Positions 51,633 through 61,249 are shown, counted from the stretch's first letter. The stretch is DNA of 64,000 nt from BCD1 sp965230565 (GCA_965230565.1 CBDDLH010000011.1:284084-348083), one strand, 5' to 3'. A program made the numbers and translations. The notes: generated by a model from the letters alone, not told the origin.

Positions 51633-51985
51633 AATGGTGAAGCTTTGTTTGAGTCGGTTGAAATTATGTATGCAAATGTAAGATACAGGACCGGTTCTCC
51701 AATAAAAAATATCGTTTGGATGGAGATCGGATTCTAATTTTGGACGAATTTGTGGGTCTCAGGAGTCAGTGATAACTAAATGTCTATTGTGAAAAGCGAC
51801 AAATTTTTGATTTGGTTCTTCTAATTCGTCTTATAAAGCCCTGAAAATTTTGATTTTATATGTCAAAGCCTTTATTTTGCATGGATTTTTTCAAAAGGGG
51901 TGTTACCTTTGCAGTCCGTTTGGAAAAACGGTTTATTAATAGTTTGCAATAAGAATAGAAATAATTGCTTAAAAAGTAACAGATA
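51633..51985. other. Intergenic region between divergent esterase and PpiD-like genes
   Basis: No gene is visible. It holds the promoter and leader hairpin of the PpiD-like gene (51904-51931). The rest, around 51700-51870, is AT-rich and unremarkable. Confidence 0.45.
51904..51931 (+). promoter_or_regulatory. -7 box and leader hairpin of the PpiD-like gene
   Basis: TACCTTTG at 51904-51911 is a perfect TAnnTTTG. Directly after it CCGTTT (51916-51921) pairs with AAACGG (51926-51931) around a GGAA tetraloop, which would sit at the very start of the transcript and could protect its 5' end. A TTG at 51877-51879 is 24 bases upstream, longer than usual. Confidence 0.5.
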
Positions 51986-54136
51986 ATGGCATTAATTGGA
52001 CAGATTCGAAAAAATTCCTGGCTACTGATCGTATTGATCGGTATTGGCCTTGGTGGATTTATACTCATGGATTTTATTTCCGCCAAGCAACGTGGTGGAT
52101 CGGGAGGAGGTCAGTTTGATCTCGGTAAAGTAGATGGTCAGAAAATCGACCGGCAGGAATTTGAAAGAGCTTACAGCTTACTGTACAGCAACTCAAGTGG
52201 AGGTGATGTGAATGGTCGCCGTTCTTTCCTTTGGAATTATTTCGTAGAGGAAGTGCTCGTTAATAAAGAAGCGGAGAAGTTGGGATTAGGCATCAGTGAT
52301 GCAGAGTTGAACGACCTTGAGTTTGGTACAAACCCAAGTCGAATTATCGTTTCAAGATTTTCCAACCCTAATGCTCCGGGGCAGGTAGACAGACAGCAAC
52401 TCAATAATATCAAGCAGATCATTGAAGAAGATCGTATTGATGATGCTATTGCTCAAGGGCAGTTGAGTCAGCAATTTGTTCCTTACTGGAGACATCAGCG
52501 TGATGAAATCAGAAAGGATCGTTTGCAATCCAAGATCAACGCTTTGGTGCAGAAAGCTATGTATGCGCCGGGATGGATGGCTCAAATGGGACATACAGAA
52601 CAAAGTCAGTTGGTTGAATTCTCATTTGTGAAAGTACCTTACGATGAAATTGATCCGACGGAGGTGAGTTTGTCTGATGCAGACTACGAAGCTTATCTTC
52701 AGAAGAATGCTGAATTATATAGAGAAAAGGAGGAATCAAGAGTACTCAGTTTTGTGACCTTTGATGTGGAACCAACTCAGGCGGACATTGATACTTGCAG
52801 AGCTCAGTTGGAAAGACTGGTTGCAGGTTTCGAGGCAGCAGAAACAGCAGCCAAAGATTCTGCTTATGTGCAAAGGTATGGCGGACTTATCGATGAGGTT
52901 TATTTCACGGAATCGGAATTGAGCCAAACGCTTAAGGATACCGTATTCCAGGTGCCGGTCGGAAAAGTGTTCGGACCTTATGAAGATAATGGGGTATTCA
53001 CAATGGCGAAGATCAGAGATCGTAAAATGATTCCTGATTCTGTAGAATCACGCCACATTTTGCGTCCGGTTAATACCATCGAAGAGTTTACTGCAGCACA
53101 AAATACTATCGACAGTTTGAAGAACCTCATTGAAAATGGAACTAATACATTTGAGGAACTTGCTGCTGCCTTCGGTACGGACGGAACTTCCACTAAAGGT
53201 GGAGATCTCGGTTATGTGGGGCCCGGAGCTATGGTTAAACCATTTAATGACCTGATTTTCTACAAAGCAGAACAGGGTCAGTTGTATACAGTGATCACCC
53301 AGTTTGGTTTGCACCTCGTTGAAGTAACAGGAAAGAAATTTATCAATAATAAAGAAGGTGTTCAATTGGCTTTCATTTCAGAGGATATCGTCCCTAGTGA
53401 AGAGACCAGAAATGAGGTTTATGAAAAAGCTACTGCTTTTGTAGGGCAGAACCGTTCTATTGAAGATATGGAAGCTGCTGCTGCCGAGAACCCTGAAATT
53501 TCTGTTGAAACCACTGCTCCGCTTAAGAAAAATGATTATGCAGTTGGAAGCCTGGGCGCTACGGATGATGCGCGTGAGATGGTGAAATGGGGATTCTCTG
53601 CTAAAAAAGGAGCTGTATCCAATGTAGTATACACGTTTAAAGATCAGCGTTTCTTCTACGATAACAAATACGTTGCCGTTGCCTTGAAAGCAGTTCAGAA
53701 GCCTGGTGTTCCTGCAGTTGAGAATATCAAGGATGAGATCCAGCCAATGGTGCTTGATGAAAAACGTGCTGAGATGATCATGTCTCAGATCCAGGGAATG
53801 GATATGGATGCTGTTGCAGCCAAGTACAGTGTTCCTGTGGATTCTGTTTCAGGTGTTTCATTCAAGGCACTTAACGTAACAGGAATGGGTAACGAACCTA
53901 AAGTGGTGGCCACAGCCTTTGGTCTTGAAAACGGTCAGATTTCAAGCCCTGTACAAGGAAACACCGGGGTTTACATCGTTAAGATGATCAACAAGCCTGC
54001 TCCAACTATGCCAACTGCCTTATTGCAGATCCGCCAGTCAATTCAGCGTACTGACAGTGGCAATGTACTTTCTTCATTGTTTGAATCCATGAAGGACAAA
54101 GCAGATATCAATGATAATCGTGCTACCTTCTATTAA
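51986..54136 (+). CDS. Membrane-anchored peptidylprolyl isomerase/chaperone (PpiD/SurA-like)
   Basis: A 716-residue periplasmic folding factor. One N-terminal membrane helix (SWLLIVLIGIGLGGFILMDF, about 11-30) is followed by a SurA_N-type domain (GQFDLGKVDGQKIDRQEFER onward). The parvulin PPIase domain is at about 350-450 (SVESRHILRPVNTIEEF, LAAAFGTDGTSTKGGDLGYV, GLHLVEVTGKK). A second helical/parvulin-like region follows. Topology and length match PpiD, which assists export of outer-membrane proteins. Confidence 0.93.
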   Translation: MALIGQIRKNSWLLIVLIGIGLGGFILMDFISAKQRGGSGGGQFDLGKVDGQKIDRQEFERAYSLLYSNSSGGDVNGRRSFLWNYFVEEVLVNKEAEKLGLGISDAELNDLEFGTNPSRIIVSRFSNPNAPGQVDRQQLNNIKQIIEEDRIDDAIAQGQLSQQFVPYWRHQRDEIRKDRLQSKINALVQKAMYAPGWMAQMGHTEQSQLVEFSFVKVPYDEIDPTEVSLSDADYEAYLQKNAELYREKEESRVLSFVTFDVEPTQADIDTCRAQLERLVAGFEAAETAAKDSAYVQRYGGLIDEVYFTESELSQTLKDTVFQVPVGKVFGPYEDNGVFTMAKIRDRKMIPDSVESRHILRPVNTIEEFTAAQNTIDSLKNLIENGTNTFEELAAAFGTDGTSTKGGDLGYVGPGAMVKPFNDLIFYKAEQGQLYTVITQFGLHLVEVTGKKFINNKEGVQLAFISEDIVPSEETRNEVYEKATAFVGQNRSIEDMEAAAAENPEISVETTAPLKKNDYAVGSLGATDDAREMVKWGFSAKKGAVSNVVYTFKDQRFFYDNKYVAVALKAVQKPGVPAVENIKDEIQPMVLDEKRAEMIMSQIQGMDMDAVAAKYSVPVDSVSGVSFKALNVTGMGNEPKVVATAFGLENGQISSPVQGNTGVYIVKMINKPAPTMPTALLQIRQSIQRTDSGNVLSSLFESMKDKADINDNRATFY

Positions 54137-54168
54137 TAGAACGGTGGGTTGATATTAACCAATAAATA

Positions 54169-54210
54169 AAAAATCCCGGGTTTTGACATTGTTCAAAATC
54201 CGGGATTTTT
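54169..54210. terminator. Terminator after PpiD-like gene
   Basis: The 18-base arm at 54169-54186 pairs with 54193-54210 with one mismatch; A-tract and T-tract flank it, so it may work in both directions. Confidence 0.85.
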
Positions 54211-54224
54211 GTTTTAAAGCGACA

Positions 54225-54257
54225 AGACCTCCGAGGTTTCCGAAACCTCGGAGGTCT
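54225..54257. repeat. Perfect 16-bp palindrome, REP-like
   Basis: AGACCTCCGAGGTTTC (54225-54240) and its exact reverse complement (54242-54257) flank a single base. Palindromes of this GACCTCCGAGG type are common in intergenic regions of Bacteroidota, so it is probably one member of a dispersed family (from general knowledge; not counted here). Confidence 0.6.
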
Positions 54258-54354
54258 GTGCATTTAGGCAAAGAACGACTGAATATTTCAACCTTTCATT
54301 TCCCTGCCCCTCTCGATTGTCCTCTCCTTCAATCACCCTTCAGGGCAGGGATGA

Positions 54355-54393
54355 AAAAAATCCCGAACGCAATTACGGCGTCCGGGATTTTTT
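54355..54393 (-). terminator. sucD terminator
   Basis: AAAAAATCCCGAACGC (54355-54370) pairs with GCGTCCGGGATTTTTT (54378-54393) with one mismatch, about 100 bases after the sucD stop on the minus strand. Confidence 0.75.
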
Positions 54394-54452
54394 AAACTAA
54401 TTCACAAAAGAAGCTAAACTTAATAAATCCTTAGCCTCCTCATTAGCCTTAG

Positions 54453-54479
54453 CCCTGCCTTCCGAGGAACGCAGGCAGG
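54453..54479 (-). repeat. Palindromic CCTGCCT/AGGCAGG repeat, copy 3
   Basis: CCCTGCCTTCCG and GCAGGCAGG surround a short loop. It matches copy 2 (21316-21345) best in reverse complement and lies just after sucD. Confidence 0.5.
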
Positions 54480-54490
54480 CTTGAGTTATT

Positions 54491-55363
54491 CTATTTTCCA
54501 AGCACTTCAGCCATTGTAGCTCCGATCTGTGCAGGAGAGTTTACAACGTGGATACCACATTCGCGCATGATTTTCATCTTCGCTTCAGCTGTATCGTCAG
54601 AACCACCGATGATCGCTCCGGCGTGACCCATTGTGCGGCCTTTTGGAGCCGTTTGTCCTGCAATAAACCCTACAACCGGTTTAGTACCGTGTTCTTTTAC
54701 GTAATGAGCTGCATCGGCCTCCATGCTTCCTCCGATCTCTCCGATCATGATGATACCTTCCGTTTCAGGATCGTTCATGAGCAGTTCGACAGCTTCTTTG
54801 GTAGTGGTTCCTACGATCGGGTCACCACCGATTCCGATACAAGTGGATTGACCCATGCCGGCTTTGGTAACCTGATCTACCGCTTCATATGTCAGTGTTC
54901 CTGAACGGGAAACGATCCCGATCTTACCTTTGCGGTGAATGAAGCCCGGCATGATGCCACATTTGGCTTCATCAGGAGTAATGACTCCCGGACAGTTAGG
55001 GCCTACCAATCTGCAATCGTAATAGTTGAGGTAAGCTTTCACTTTCACCATATCCTGAACAGGAATTCCTTCCGTAATACAGATGATCACTTTGATGCCT
55101 GCTTCAGCTGCTTCCATGATAGCATCCGCTGCAAACGGAGGAGGTACAAAGATAACGGAAGTATTGGCCCCCGCTTTATCAACCGCTTCAGCAACGGTGT
55201 TGAAAACTGGCTTGTCAAGATGGGTCATTCCTCCTTTACCCGGAGTTACACCACCTACAACATTAGTACCATATTCCAGCATTTGGGTAGCATGGAAAGT
55301 CCCTTCCTTACCAGTGAATCCCTGGACAATGATTCTGGAGTCTTTATTTACAAGAACTGACAT
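54491..55363 (-). CDS. sucD: Succinyl-CoA ligase (ADP-forming) alpha subunit
   Basis: The alpha subunit of succinyl-CoA synthetase in the TCA cycle, carrying the phospho-histidine and CoA site. The 290 residues contain the CoA-binding Rossmann fold (IIVQGFTGKEGTFHATQMLE), the GPNCPGVITP loop, VSRSGTLTYE, and the active-site H247 in KGRTMGHAGAIIGG, at the position of E. coli H246. The beta subunit gene sucC is not adjacent or in the window, so the two subunits are encoded apart, a common Bacteroidota arrangement. Confidence 0.97.
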   Translation of the reverse strand: MSVLVNKDSRIIVQGFTGKEGTFHATQMLEYGTNVVGGVTPGKGGMTHLDKPVFNTVAEAVDKAGANTSVIFVPPPFAADAIMEAAEAGIKVIICITEGIPVQDMVKVKAYLNYYDCRLVGPNCPGVITPDEAKCGIMPGFIHRKGKIGIVSRSGTLTYEAVDQVTKAGMGQSTCIGIGGDPIVGTTTKEAVELLMNDPETEGIIMIGEIGGSMEADAAHYVKEHGTKPVVGFIAGQTAPKGRTMGHAGAIIGGSDDTAEAKMKIMRECGIHVVNSPAQIGATMAEVLGK

Positions 55364-55451
55364 AAGTTTAAATTATTTTCAATGTTCAATTATTAATTCT
55401 AAAGGCTAAGGGCATTTGAATGAATCATTACCCTTAGCCTCGATCCTGTAT

Positions 55452-55766
55452 TTATTCCTCTTCTTCGACGATGATGAAAACATCTTCGTCCTGTTTTTTC
55501 ATAAAATACCGTTCCCGCGCAAATTTTTCCTTATTGATCTCCTGTTCCAGGCGTTGCTCTTTCGCTATTTTGATTTGCTCGATATAATAGAGCTTATCAG
55601 CTTCCAGCTTATTGACGGTTTTTTGCAAACGCCATTCCGTCAGCAGATCATGCCTGTCAAAAAAGATCATCCATGCAAGAAAGGCGGTCAGGACCAGGAA
55701 ATACCTGTTTTTAAAAGGTCCCGGAACCTTATCCAGCAGGGGTTGTAAAGGATTATTGCTCGCCAT
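55452..55766 (-). CDS. Septum formation initiator (FtsB/DivIC family)
   Basis: A 104-residue bitopic division protein. A basic N-terminus precedes one membrane helix (FLVLTAFLAWMIFF, about 24-37), then a periplasmic coiled coil (about 45-90: LQKTVNKLEADKLYYIEQIK, EKFARERYFMKKQDEDVF). It is recognised as FtsB/DivIC by the KERARERYFMKK-type end, which links FtsL and FtsQ in the divisome. It starts 40 bases after eno on the same strand, so it is probably the second gene of an eno operon. Confidence 0.88.
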   Translation of the reverse strand: MASNNPLQPLLDKVPGPFKNRYFLVLTAFLAWMIFFDRHDLLTEWRLQKTVNKLEADKLYYIEQIKIAKEQRLEQEINKEKFARERYFMKKQDEDVFIIVEEEE

Positions 55767-55806
55767 AAGTGCTGTTTTTATGTAAAACTACAAAAACAAC
55801 AGCAAT

Positions 55807-57090
55807 TTAGCTGATCAAAGCTTTGCCCGGATAAATTGCAGAATCTCCCAATTGTTCCTCAATTCTGAGCAACTGGTTGTATTTCGCAATTCTGTCAGAA
55901 CGGGAAGCTGAACCCGTTTTGATCTGTCCTGCATTCAGGGCAACTGCGATATCTGCAATGGTAGTATCTTCAGTTTCTCCTGAACGGTGGCTGATCACGG
56001 AAGTATAGGCATTACGGGTAGCGAGGTTAACCGCATCAATAGTTTCTGAAAGTGTACCGATCTGGTTCACTTTGATCAGGATTGAATTGGCAACGCCTTC
56101 GTTAATACCTCTTTGCAGACGTTCAGTATTGGTTACGAATAAATCGTCACCAACGATCTGTAATCTGTCACCCAGTAAAGCAGTTTTTTCTTTGAATCCG
56201 GCCCAGTCATCTTCTGCCAGACCATCTTCAATAGAAATGATCGGGTATTTATCACACCAGTCTTTCCAAAAACTAACCATCTCTGATGAGGTCAGTTTGT
56301 CACCGGTAGACCACTTCAGATGATAGATCTTTTCTTCCGGAATATAGAACTCAGAGGAAGCCGGGTCCAGAGCGATGTAAACATCTTCTCCAGGGCGGTA
56401 ACCTGCTTTCTCGATAGATTGCAGTACGATCTGGATAGCTTCATCATTAGAACCGATATTTGGAGCGAAACCTCCTTCATCACCTACATTGGTAGAGTAA
56501 CCTTTGCCTTTCAGTACGGATTTCAGGCTGTGGAATACTTCCACACCCATGCGCAATCCCTGAGAGAAAGTCTCAGCACCTACTGGCATGATCATAAATT
56601 CCTGGAAGTCGATGCTGTTGTCGGCATGAGAACCTCCGTTGAGGATGTTCATCATTGGAACCGGCAATACGTGAGCATTGACACCGCCCAGATAACGGTA
56701 TAACGGCTGCCCGGAGATTGCTGCAGCTGCTTTGGCTACTGCAAGAGAAACACCCAACATGGCATTGGCCCCAAGCTTGGCTTTGTTAGGGGTGCCGTCG
56801 AGTTCGAGCATGATATTATCAATGTATCTCTGTTCGAAAACATCGATACCAATTAATTCTTCGGAGATGATCTCTTCTACGTTATTGCATGCTTTGAGAA
56901 CACCTTTTCCGAGAAAACGATCTTTGTCGCCGTCACGGAGTTCCACAGCTTCATGTACACCTGTTGAGGCACCTGAAGGTACCGCAGCACGGCCGATGAA
57001 CCCACTGGTGGTTACTACTTCGACTTCAACGGTTGGGTTACCGCGTGAATCGAGAATCTCTCTGGCCCTAAGGTCAACTATTTCACTCAT
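55807..57090 (-). CDS. eno: Enolase
   Basis: Converts 2-phosphoglycerate to phosphoenolpyruvate in glycolysis. The 427 residues show the N-terminal REILDSRGNPTVEVEV, the lid loop VPSGASTGVHEAVELRDGD, the metal site DEGGFAPNIGSNDEAIQIV, GDDLFVTN, and the catalytic Lys in NSILIKVNQIGTLSETI with SHRSGETEDTTIADI. The ATG at 57090 (MSEIVDLRAREILDSRG) is chosen over a frame extension. ftsB/divIC follows after 40 bases, and carA lies upstream on the same strand. Confidence 0.97.
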   Translation of the reverse strand: MSEIVDLRAREILDSRGNPTVEVEVVTTSGFIGRAAVPSGASTGVHEAVELRDGDKDRFLGKGVLKACNNVEEIISEELIGIDVFEQRYIDNIMLELDGTPNKAKLGANAMLGVSLAVAKAAAAISGQPLYRYLGGVNAHVLPVPMMNILNGGSHADNSIDFQEFMIMPVGAETFSQGLRMGVEVFHSLKSVLKGKGYSTNVGDEGGFAPNIGSNDEAIQIVLQSIEKAGYRPGEDVYIALDPASSEFYIPEEKIYHLKWSTGDKLTSSEMVSFWKDWCDKYPIISIEDGLAEDDWAGFKEKTALLGDRLQIVGDDLFVTNTERLQRGINEGVANSILIKVNQIGTLSETIDAVNLATRNAYTSVISHRSGETEDTTIADIAVALNAGQIKTGSASRSDRIAKYNQLLRIEEQLGDSAIYPGKALIS

Positions 57091-57151
57091 GATTTTTTCG
57101 TTTTTGATCAAATAAAAACTAAGTTAAATTAAGTCTTGTTTTGGTTCCGCA

Positions 57152-58262
57152 TCATTGATGCGCTTTGATTAGGTCCAGGAAATTATCAAAAAGATAATTC
57201 GAATCGTGAGGTCCCGGAGAAGCCTCAGGGTGATATTGTACGGAGAAGGCAGGCTTGTTTAAAACCTTGATTCCCTCAATGGTATCGTCGTTTAGATTGC
57301 GGTGGGTAATTTCCACAATATCAGCAGCAGCTTCGATGGCGTCAGGACTTACCCCGAAACCGTGATTCTGGCTGGTGATTTCAGATCTGCCCGTAACAAG
57401 ATTGATCACAGGGTGATTGATACCTCTGTGCCCATGGTGCATCTTGTATGTAGGTATTCCCACTGACTTAGCAAGTATCTGGTGACCCAGACAAATGCCG
57501 AAAACAGGTTTGTCGGTCTCCAAAATGGTTTTAACCGTATCACTGGCATAATCCATAGCACCCGGGTCGCCGGGGCCATTGGAAAGGAAATAGGCATGAG
57601 GTTTCCATGCTTCTATTTCCTCAAAGGAAGTCCTGGCCGGGAAAACTTTTAAATAGCAGTCCCGGTTGGTCAGGTTTCTAAGGATATTACGTTTTACACC
57701 ATAATCCAAAACAGCCACTCTGTAGGTTGCTGATTCTGTCTCCAAGGAAATAAGGTTCCTTTGTGGATACTTTGGAAGCCAGTTCCAACCCTTCCATGGA
57801 AGGAGCTTTGGCGAGTTTTGCCTTGAGCTTCTTGATGTCTGTTTCCTCGGAAGAAATAATGGCGTTCATCGCACCTTTATGGCGGATATGCCGAACGATG
57901 GCACGTGTGTCGACAGCAGAAATGCCTACGAGGCTTTCTTCTTCAAAATAATCCTGAATGGATTGGTCTGCCTGGTCACGTGAATAGTCAATGTTGTAAT
58001 TTTTGCAGATCAATCCGGCGATTTTAATACTCCCGGATTCAGTTTCTGCTGATTTGATTCCGTAATTACCGATGTGGGCATTGGTCATTACGAGCAGCTG
58101 GCCAAAATAGGAGGGATCGGTGAAAATTTCCTGATAACCGGTCATCCCGGTATTAAAACAAATTTCGCCGATGGCCGTGCCGATTTTTCCTGCAGCATTA
58201 CCATGAAAAACGGTTCCGTCCTCCAGGAGTAATACTGCTTTGGGTTGCTCGTTTTTACTCAT
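57152..58262 (-). CDS. carA: Carbamoyl-phosphate synthase small subunit, with one frameshift
   Basis: Glutamine amidotransferase subunit that feeds ammonia to CarB for arginine and pyrimidine synthesis. The N-terminal half reads in one frame from ATG at 58262 (AVLLLEDGTVFHGNAAGKIG to VSTKEPYFLGD), the C-terminal half in another (ETESATYRVAVLDYGVKRNI to the end at 57152). Removing one G near 57743-57746 joins them (YFL-ETESATYR). All amidotransferase residues are present in the second half: FGICLGHQILA with the nucleophile Cys, and QYHPEASPGPHD. As carA is needed, a sequencing error is likelier than a true mutation; I see no programmed-frameshift signal. Confidence 0.9.
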
Positions 58263-58523
58263 CTTTTGATGTTTGCCGCAAAGGTAAGAAAGTGCCGGAA
58301 AATGAAGCAGAAAAACCGGGAAAATAATGTGGTTTTCAGTCACCAGTCATTAGATTGCAGTCTTCAGTCCTCAGACAACATGTTGTAGGGGAGCCTTTGA
58401 GCTTAAGGTTGAGGTTTATTGGTGTAGCAATATGGATTGAAAGAGGTTGAAGCAGATTGAGGAAGATTGAAAGGGATTTGAAAGGTTGCTCCCGAATCAA
58501 TGATCAATCCTTAAGTCATTTTA

Positions 58524-59042
58524 TTACAACGGATCCGCCAGGGCTTTAGCAAATACCACAACTGAGTTTTCGTCGAAGCAATTGTTGGAACCATTGGCTG
58601 TATTGCCGTTGACCTCCAGGTATATGGTAAAATTATCTTTGATTACCTGAATTATTGCAGAGTTGAGTTTGTTGAATTCTGTTGTAATGACACCAAAAGC
58701 TTCATCTCCTACATTGCTTAAAAAGGTAAAACCCTGGGCCGTCTCAAAAACTTCAACTTCTCCGTCGTATTCTTCCTGTGCTGAATCCTTCGAAAAATGG
58801 TTGTATACTCTTATAGAGATGAGATCATCAAAAGTGTATGTACTGCCTTGGTCGGCATTGCATATATCCTGTGGTATGCTGTTGTATTCGAAATCATTAA
58901 TGGTTAGTCCACAAAAACCTGCCAGATTCACTTCATTCCAGTAATCCATGCAGTTAAGATGGTTGGAATCAGCTTGATTGCGATCCGAACAGGAGATGGA
59001 AAACAATAAAAAACCCACTGTCAAAAGGATGAGCTTGTTCAT
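58524..59042 (-). CDS. Lipoprotein, unknown
   Basis: A 172-residue lipoprotein: signal LILLTVGFLLFSISC with C18 as the lipid site, followed by a beta-rich body with several cysteines (C29, then GFCGLTIND, DICNADQGST, and NNCFDEN). The body (DEAFGVITTEFNKLNSAIIQ, NFTIYLEVNGN) resembles small Bacteroidota lipoproteins of unknown function. ATG at 59042 is used because it starts directly before the signal; an upstream extension to 59129 is unlikely. Confidence 0.7.
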   Translation of the reverse strand: MNKLILLTVGFLLFSISCSDRNQADSNHLNCMDYWNEVNLAGFCGLTINDFEYNSIPQDICNADQGSTYTFDDLISIRVYNHFSKDSAQEEYDGEVEVFETAQGFTFLSNVGDEAFGVITTEFNKLNSAIIQVIKDNFTIYLEVNGNTANGSNNCFDENSVVVFAKALADPL

Positions 59043-59390
59043 AAATATAAGAATTTGGTTATTAATGTGTTTAATGAAAAAACCTGGTAGAAAATGGAGT
59101 TTGATAATTTTTCTTGTTGCAGGTTTCATTTTCTTTTATCGTTTTATCATGAAAAAGTTAAAAGAGGTTACTTGACAGGTAAAAAATATCAAGTGTTTTT
59201 TACTCGCAGGCTTAGTTCTGTAATGAAGCAGGAAGTGTTTCTTGTTTGGTGGGAATTTTAAACACGGAAAAAAACTGATTTAAAATTACCAATTATTAAG
59301 TTCAAATCCAAGAGGCAGGAATGGGAGTTCAAGGTTTTGCCTTAGAATGAGCCAGAGGAGGGGAAGGTGAGATACCTTGTCGTAGGAATA
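59043..59390. other. Intergenic region upstream of lipoprotein
   Basis: No gene is visible. It is AT-rich near 59043-59215 and mixed afterwards. It ends at the terminator of the SusE/F-like gene (59394-59426). The lipoprotein promoter should lie in the first 150 bases, but I found no clear -7 box. Confidence 0.4.
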
Positions 59391-59393
59391 AAA

Positions 59394-59426
59394 AAACCGG
59401 ATTCTGACTCTGCCAGAATCCGGTTT
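59394..59426 (-). terminator. Terminator of the SusE/F-like gene
   Basis: A perfect 13-bp stem (59394-59406 with 59414-59426); minus-strand reading continues into a T-rich tract (59388-59393), about 48 bases after the stop. Confidence 0.85.
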
Positions 59427-59473
59427 AAAAATTTGCCTTTAACCGATAGTTGCCTATGGTTGTTTAGCTTTTG

Positions 59474-61249
59474 TTATTTCGCAATCGTGAAGCGTTTTCC
59501 AACGATGTAACCAGGAGTCGTGATGTGCAGGATGTAATTTCCGTTTTGCAATCCGGCAACATCCACCGTTACGTTGTCGTTAGCTCCAACAACGGTTGTC
59601 ATCAGTTTTTTACCATTGATGTCCATTACATTTAATGTAACGTCACCTCTCAGGTTAAGCTTGCTCAGATCGACGTTCAGTGTTTCTCCAACAGGGTTAG
59701 GGAATACAGCAACCTGTGCAGGCTCTACCAACTCATCTCTTGTGCTGATAGGATCGCCAAATGCATATTCTCCTGTGTCAGTGTAAAGAGAAGCGCTGTA
59801 AGTACCAGCTACGGCTGTGATGTTTGGTCCGTCTTGTGTGCCTGCACCAGTTGGCCATGCTTCAGCACCCCAGTTTACTGTCCAGGCATGATTAGCACGG
59901 AACTTGATAGGGCCGTCAGCAAGAGTGATAGTATTGAGGAAGAAGTGAAGTTCGTTTTCAGGATCTTTCTCCAGGTCAGTATCAATATCCCAGCTAGCAG
60001 TAGGACTTGCTTCCCCTACGATACCGATAGTATCATAAACAACGATTTCCGTGAAAACATATTCCCCTGTAGTGGTATTAAAGTCAATGAAGAATTCACC
60101 ATCTGCAGGCACAGGAATATCAGCGCCTCCCTGAGTACCAATACCCATTGGCCAGTCATTAGCTCCCCAGTTATTGTCCCAGAGGCCATCAGCTCTGAAT
60201 TTCAGGTTTCCGGCAAGGAGTTCAACTCTTAGGTTCCATTTAGCTGAATCAGCCATGTCGCGATCCATGAAAGTATCATCTGTCCATCCGCCTGGAGTAG
60301 CGTCCCCTACGATACCTATGGTTTCGTAATAAACAACTGGAAGGAAGCTGTATTCACCGGTAGTGGTATTCAAAGTAACCTGGAAAAAACCAGCTTCAGG
60401 AACAGGAATGTCGTCCCCGCCATTAGTACCAATACCCGTAGGCCAGTCAGCTGAACCCCAGTTGAGGGTCCATTCTCCATTTGCACGGAATTTACAATTA
60501 CCGGGAACAAGGTCGATATTGGCTCTCCAGATATTTCCATCGGAAGGATCCTGCATGAGTTCTGTGTCAGTATCCCATCCACCTGGAGTAGCATCACCAA
60601 CCAATCCGATAGAAGTGATTGCGATGAGCTCTTCAAAGTTGTAAGCACCTGACATAGTATCGAGGGTCACACGGTAAGTGCCTGAGGCTGGTACAGGAAT
60701 GTCATCGCCACCCTGAGTACCAATACCTGATGGCCAGTCAGCAGATCCCCAGTTTACATCCCAGAGATCATCTTTTCTAAATTTTGCTGCACCCGCTACC
60801 AGGTCAATCTCTATGAAGTAACCATGCTCCAATGTATCCTTGTACATATTGGTATCTTCATCCCAACCACCTGGTGTGGCGCTTCCGAGAATACCGATAG
60901 GAGAGATTACATCAAAACAGTAATCACCTGTTTCTGAGTTAAAAGTAATATTGTACTCGCCTGCAAAAATTGGAATGTCAGAACCACCCTGAGTACCTGT
61001 TCCGCAAGGGAAGGCAAGATCACCCCAGTTTACATCCCAGTTATCTTCAGCTCTGAATTTAGCTGCACCGTCAGTCAAGGTAATCGTAAGGGTCCATACA
61101 TTTGGATCCACCTCGTCCTGGACCATATCAGTATCGGTATCCCAACCACCTGGGGTAGCACTACCTATAAGCCCTACAGTTGTGATCTGGCTGAAACCAG
61201 AAACGAGCAATGCACAGAAAAGTGCAGATAAAAGTAATCGTAATTTCAT
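59474..61249 (-). CDS. SusE/SusF-like five-repeat carbohydrate-binding protein with T9SS domain
   Basis: An exported protein of 591 residues. The signal peptide (LRLLLSALFCALLVSGFS) is followed by five tandem beta-sandwich units of about 92 residues (about 24-113, 118-205, 213-303, 310-400, 407-497). Each has IGLVGDATPGGWDTDT, a KFRA.. W..NWG segment and GIGTQGGDDIPVP. The unit resembles the starch-binding domains of SusE/SusF. A T9SS type A sorting domain follows (VFPNPVGETLNVDLSK, about 515-591) instead of a lipobox, so it is secreted or attached to the surface. It is divergent from a SusC-like receptor, suggesting a glycan uptake locus. Confidence 0.85.
   Translation of the reverse strand: MKLRLLLSALFCALLVSGFSQITTVGLIGSATPGGWDTDTDMVQDEVDPNVWTLTITLTDGAAKFRAEDNWDVNWGDLAFPCGTGTQGGSDIPIFAGEYNITFNSETGDYCFDVISPIGILGSATPGGWDEDTNMYKDTLEHGYFIEIDLVAGAAKFRKDDLWDVNWGSADWPSGIGTQGGDDIPVPASGTYRVTLDTMSGAYNFEELIAITSIGLVGDATPGGWDTDTELMQDPSDGNIWRANIDLVPGNCKFRANGEWTLNWGSADWPTGIGTNGGDDIPVPEAGFFQVTLNTTTGEYSFLPVVYYETIGIVGDATPGGWTDDTFMDRDMADSAKWNLRVELLAGNLKFRADGLWDNNWGANDWPMGIGTQGGADIPVPADGEFFIDFNTTTGEYVFTEIVVYDTIGIVGEASPTASWDIDTDLEKDPENELHFFLNTITLADGPIKFRANHAWTVNWGAEAWPTGAGTQDGPNITAVAGTYSASLYTDTGEYAFGDPISTRDELVEPAQVAVFPNPVGETLNVDLSKLNLRGDVTLNVMDINGKKLMTTVVGANDNVTVDVAGLQNGNYILHITTPGYIVGKRFTIAK

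Noticed and set aside
54935..55360. Antisense frame over sucD
   Set aside because: Mirrors the codon pattern of sucD; no start context or homology signal.
56732..57115. Antisense frame over eno
   Set aside because: Serine/proline-rich shadow translation of a conserved gene.
57735..57750. Programmed frameshift in carA
   Set aside because: No slippery heptamer or downstream structure visible, and no precedent for carA.
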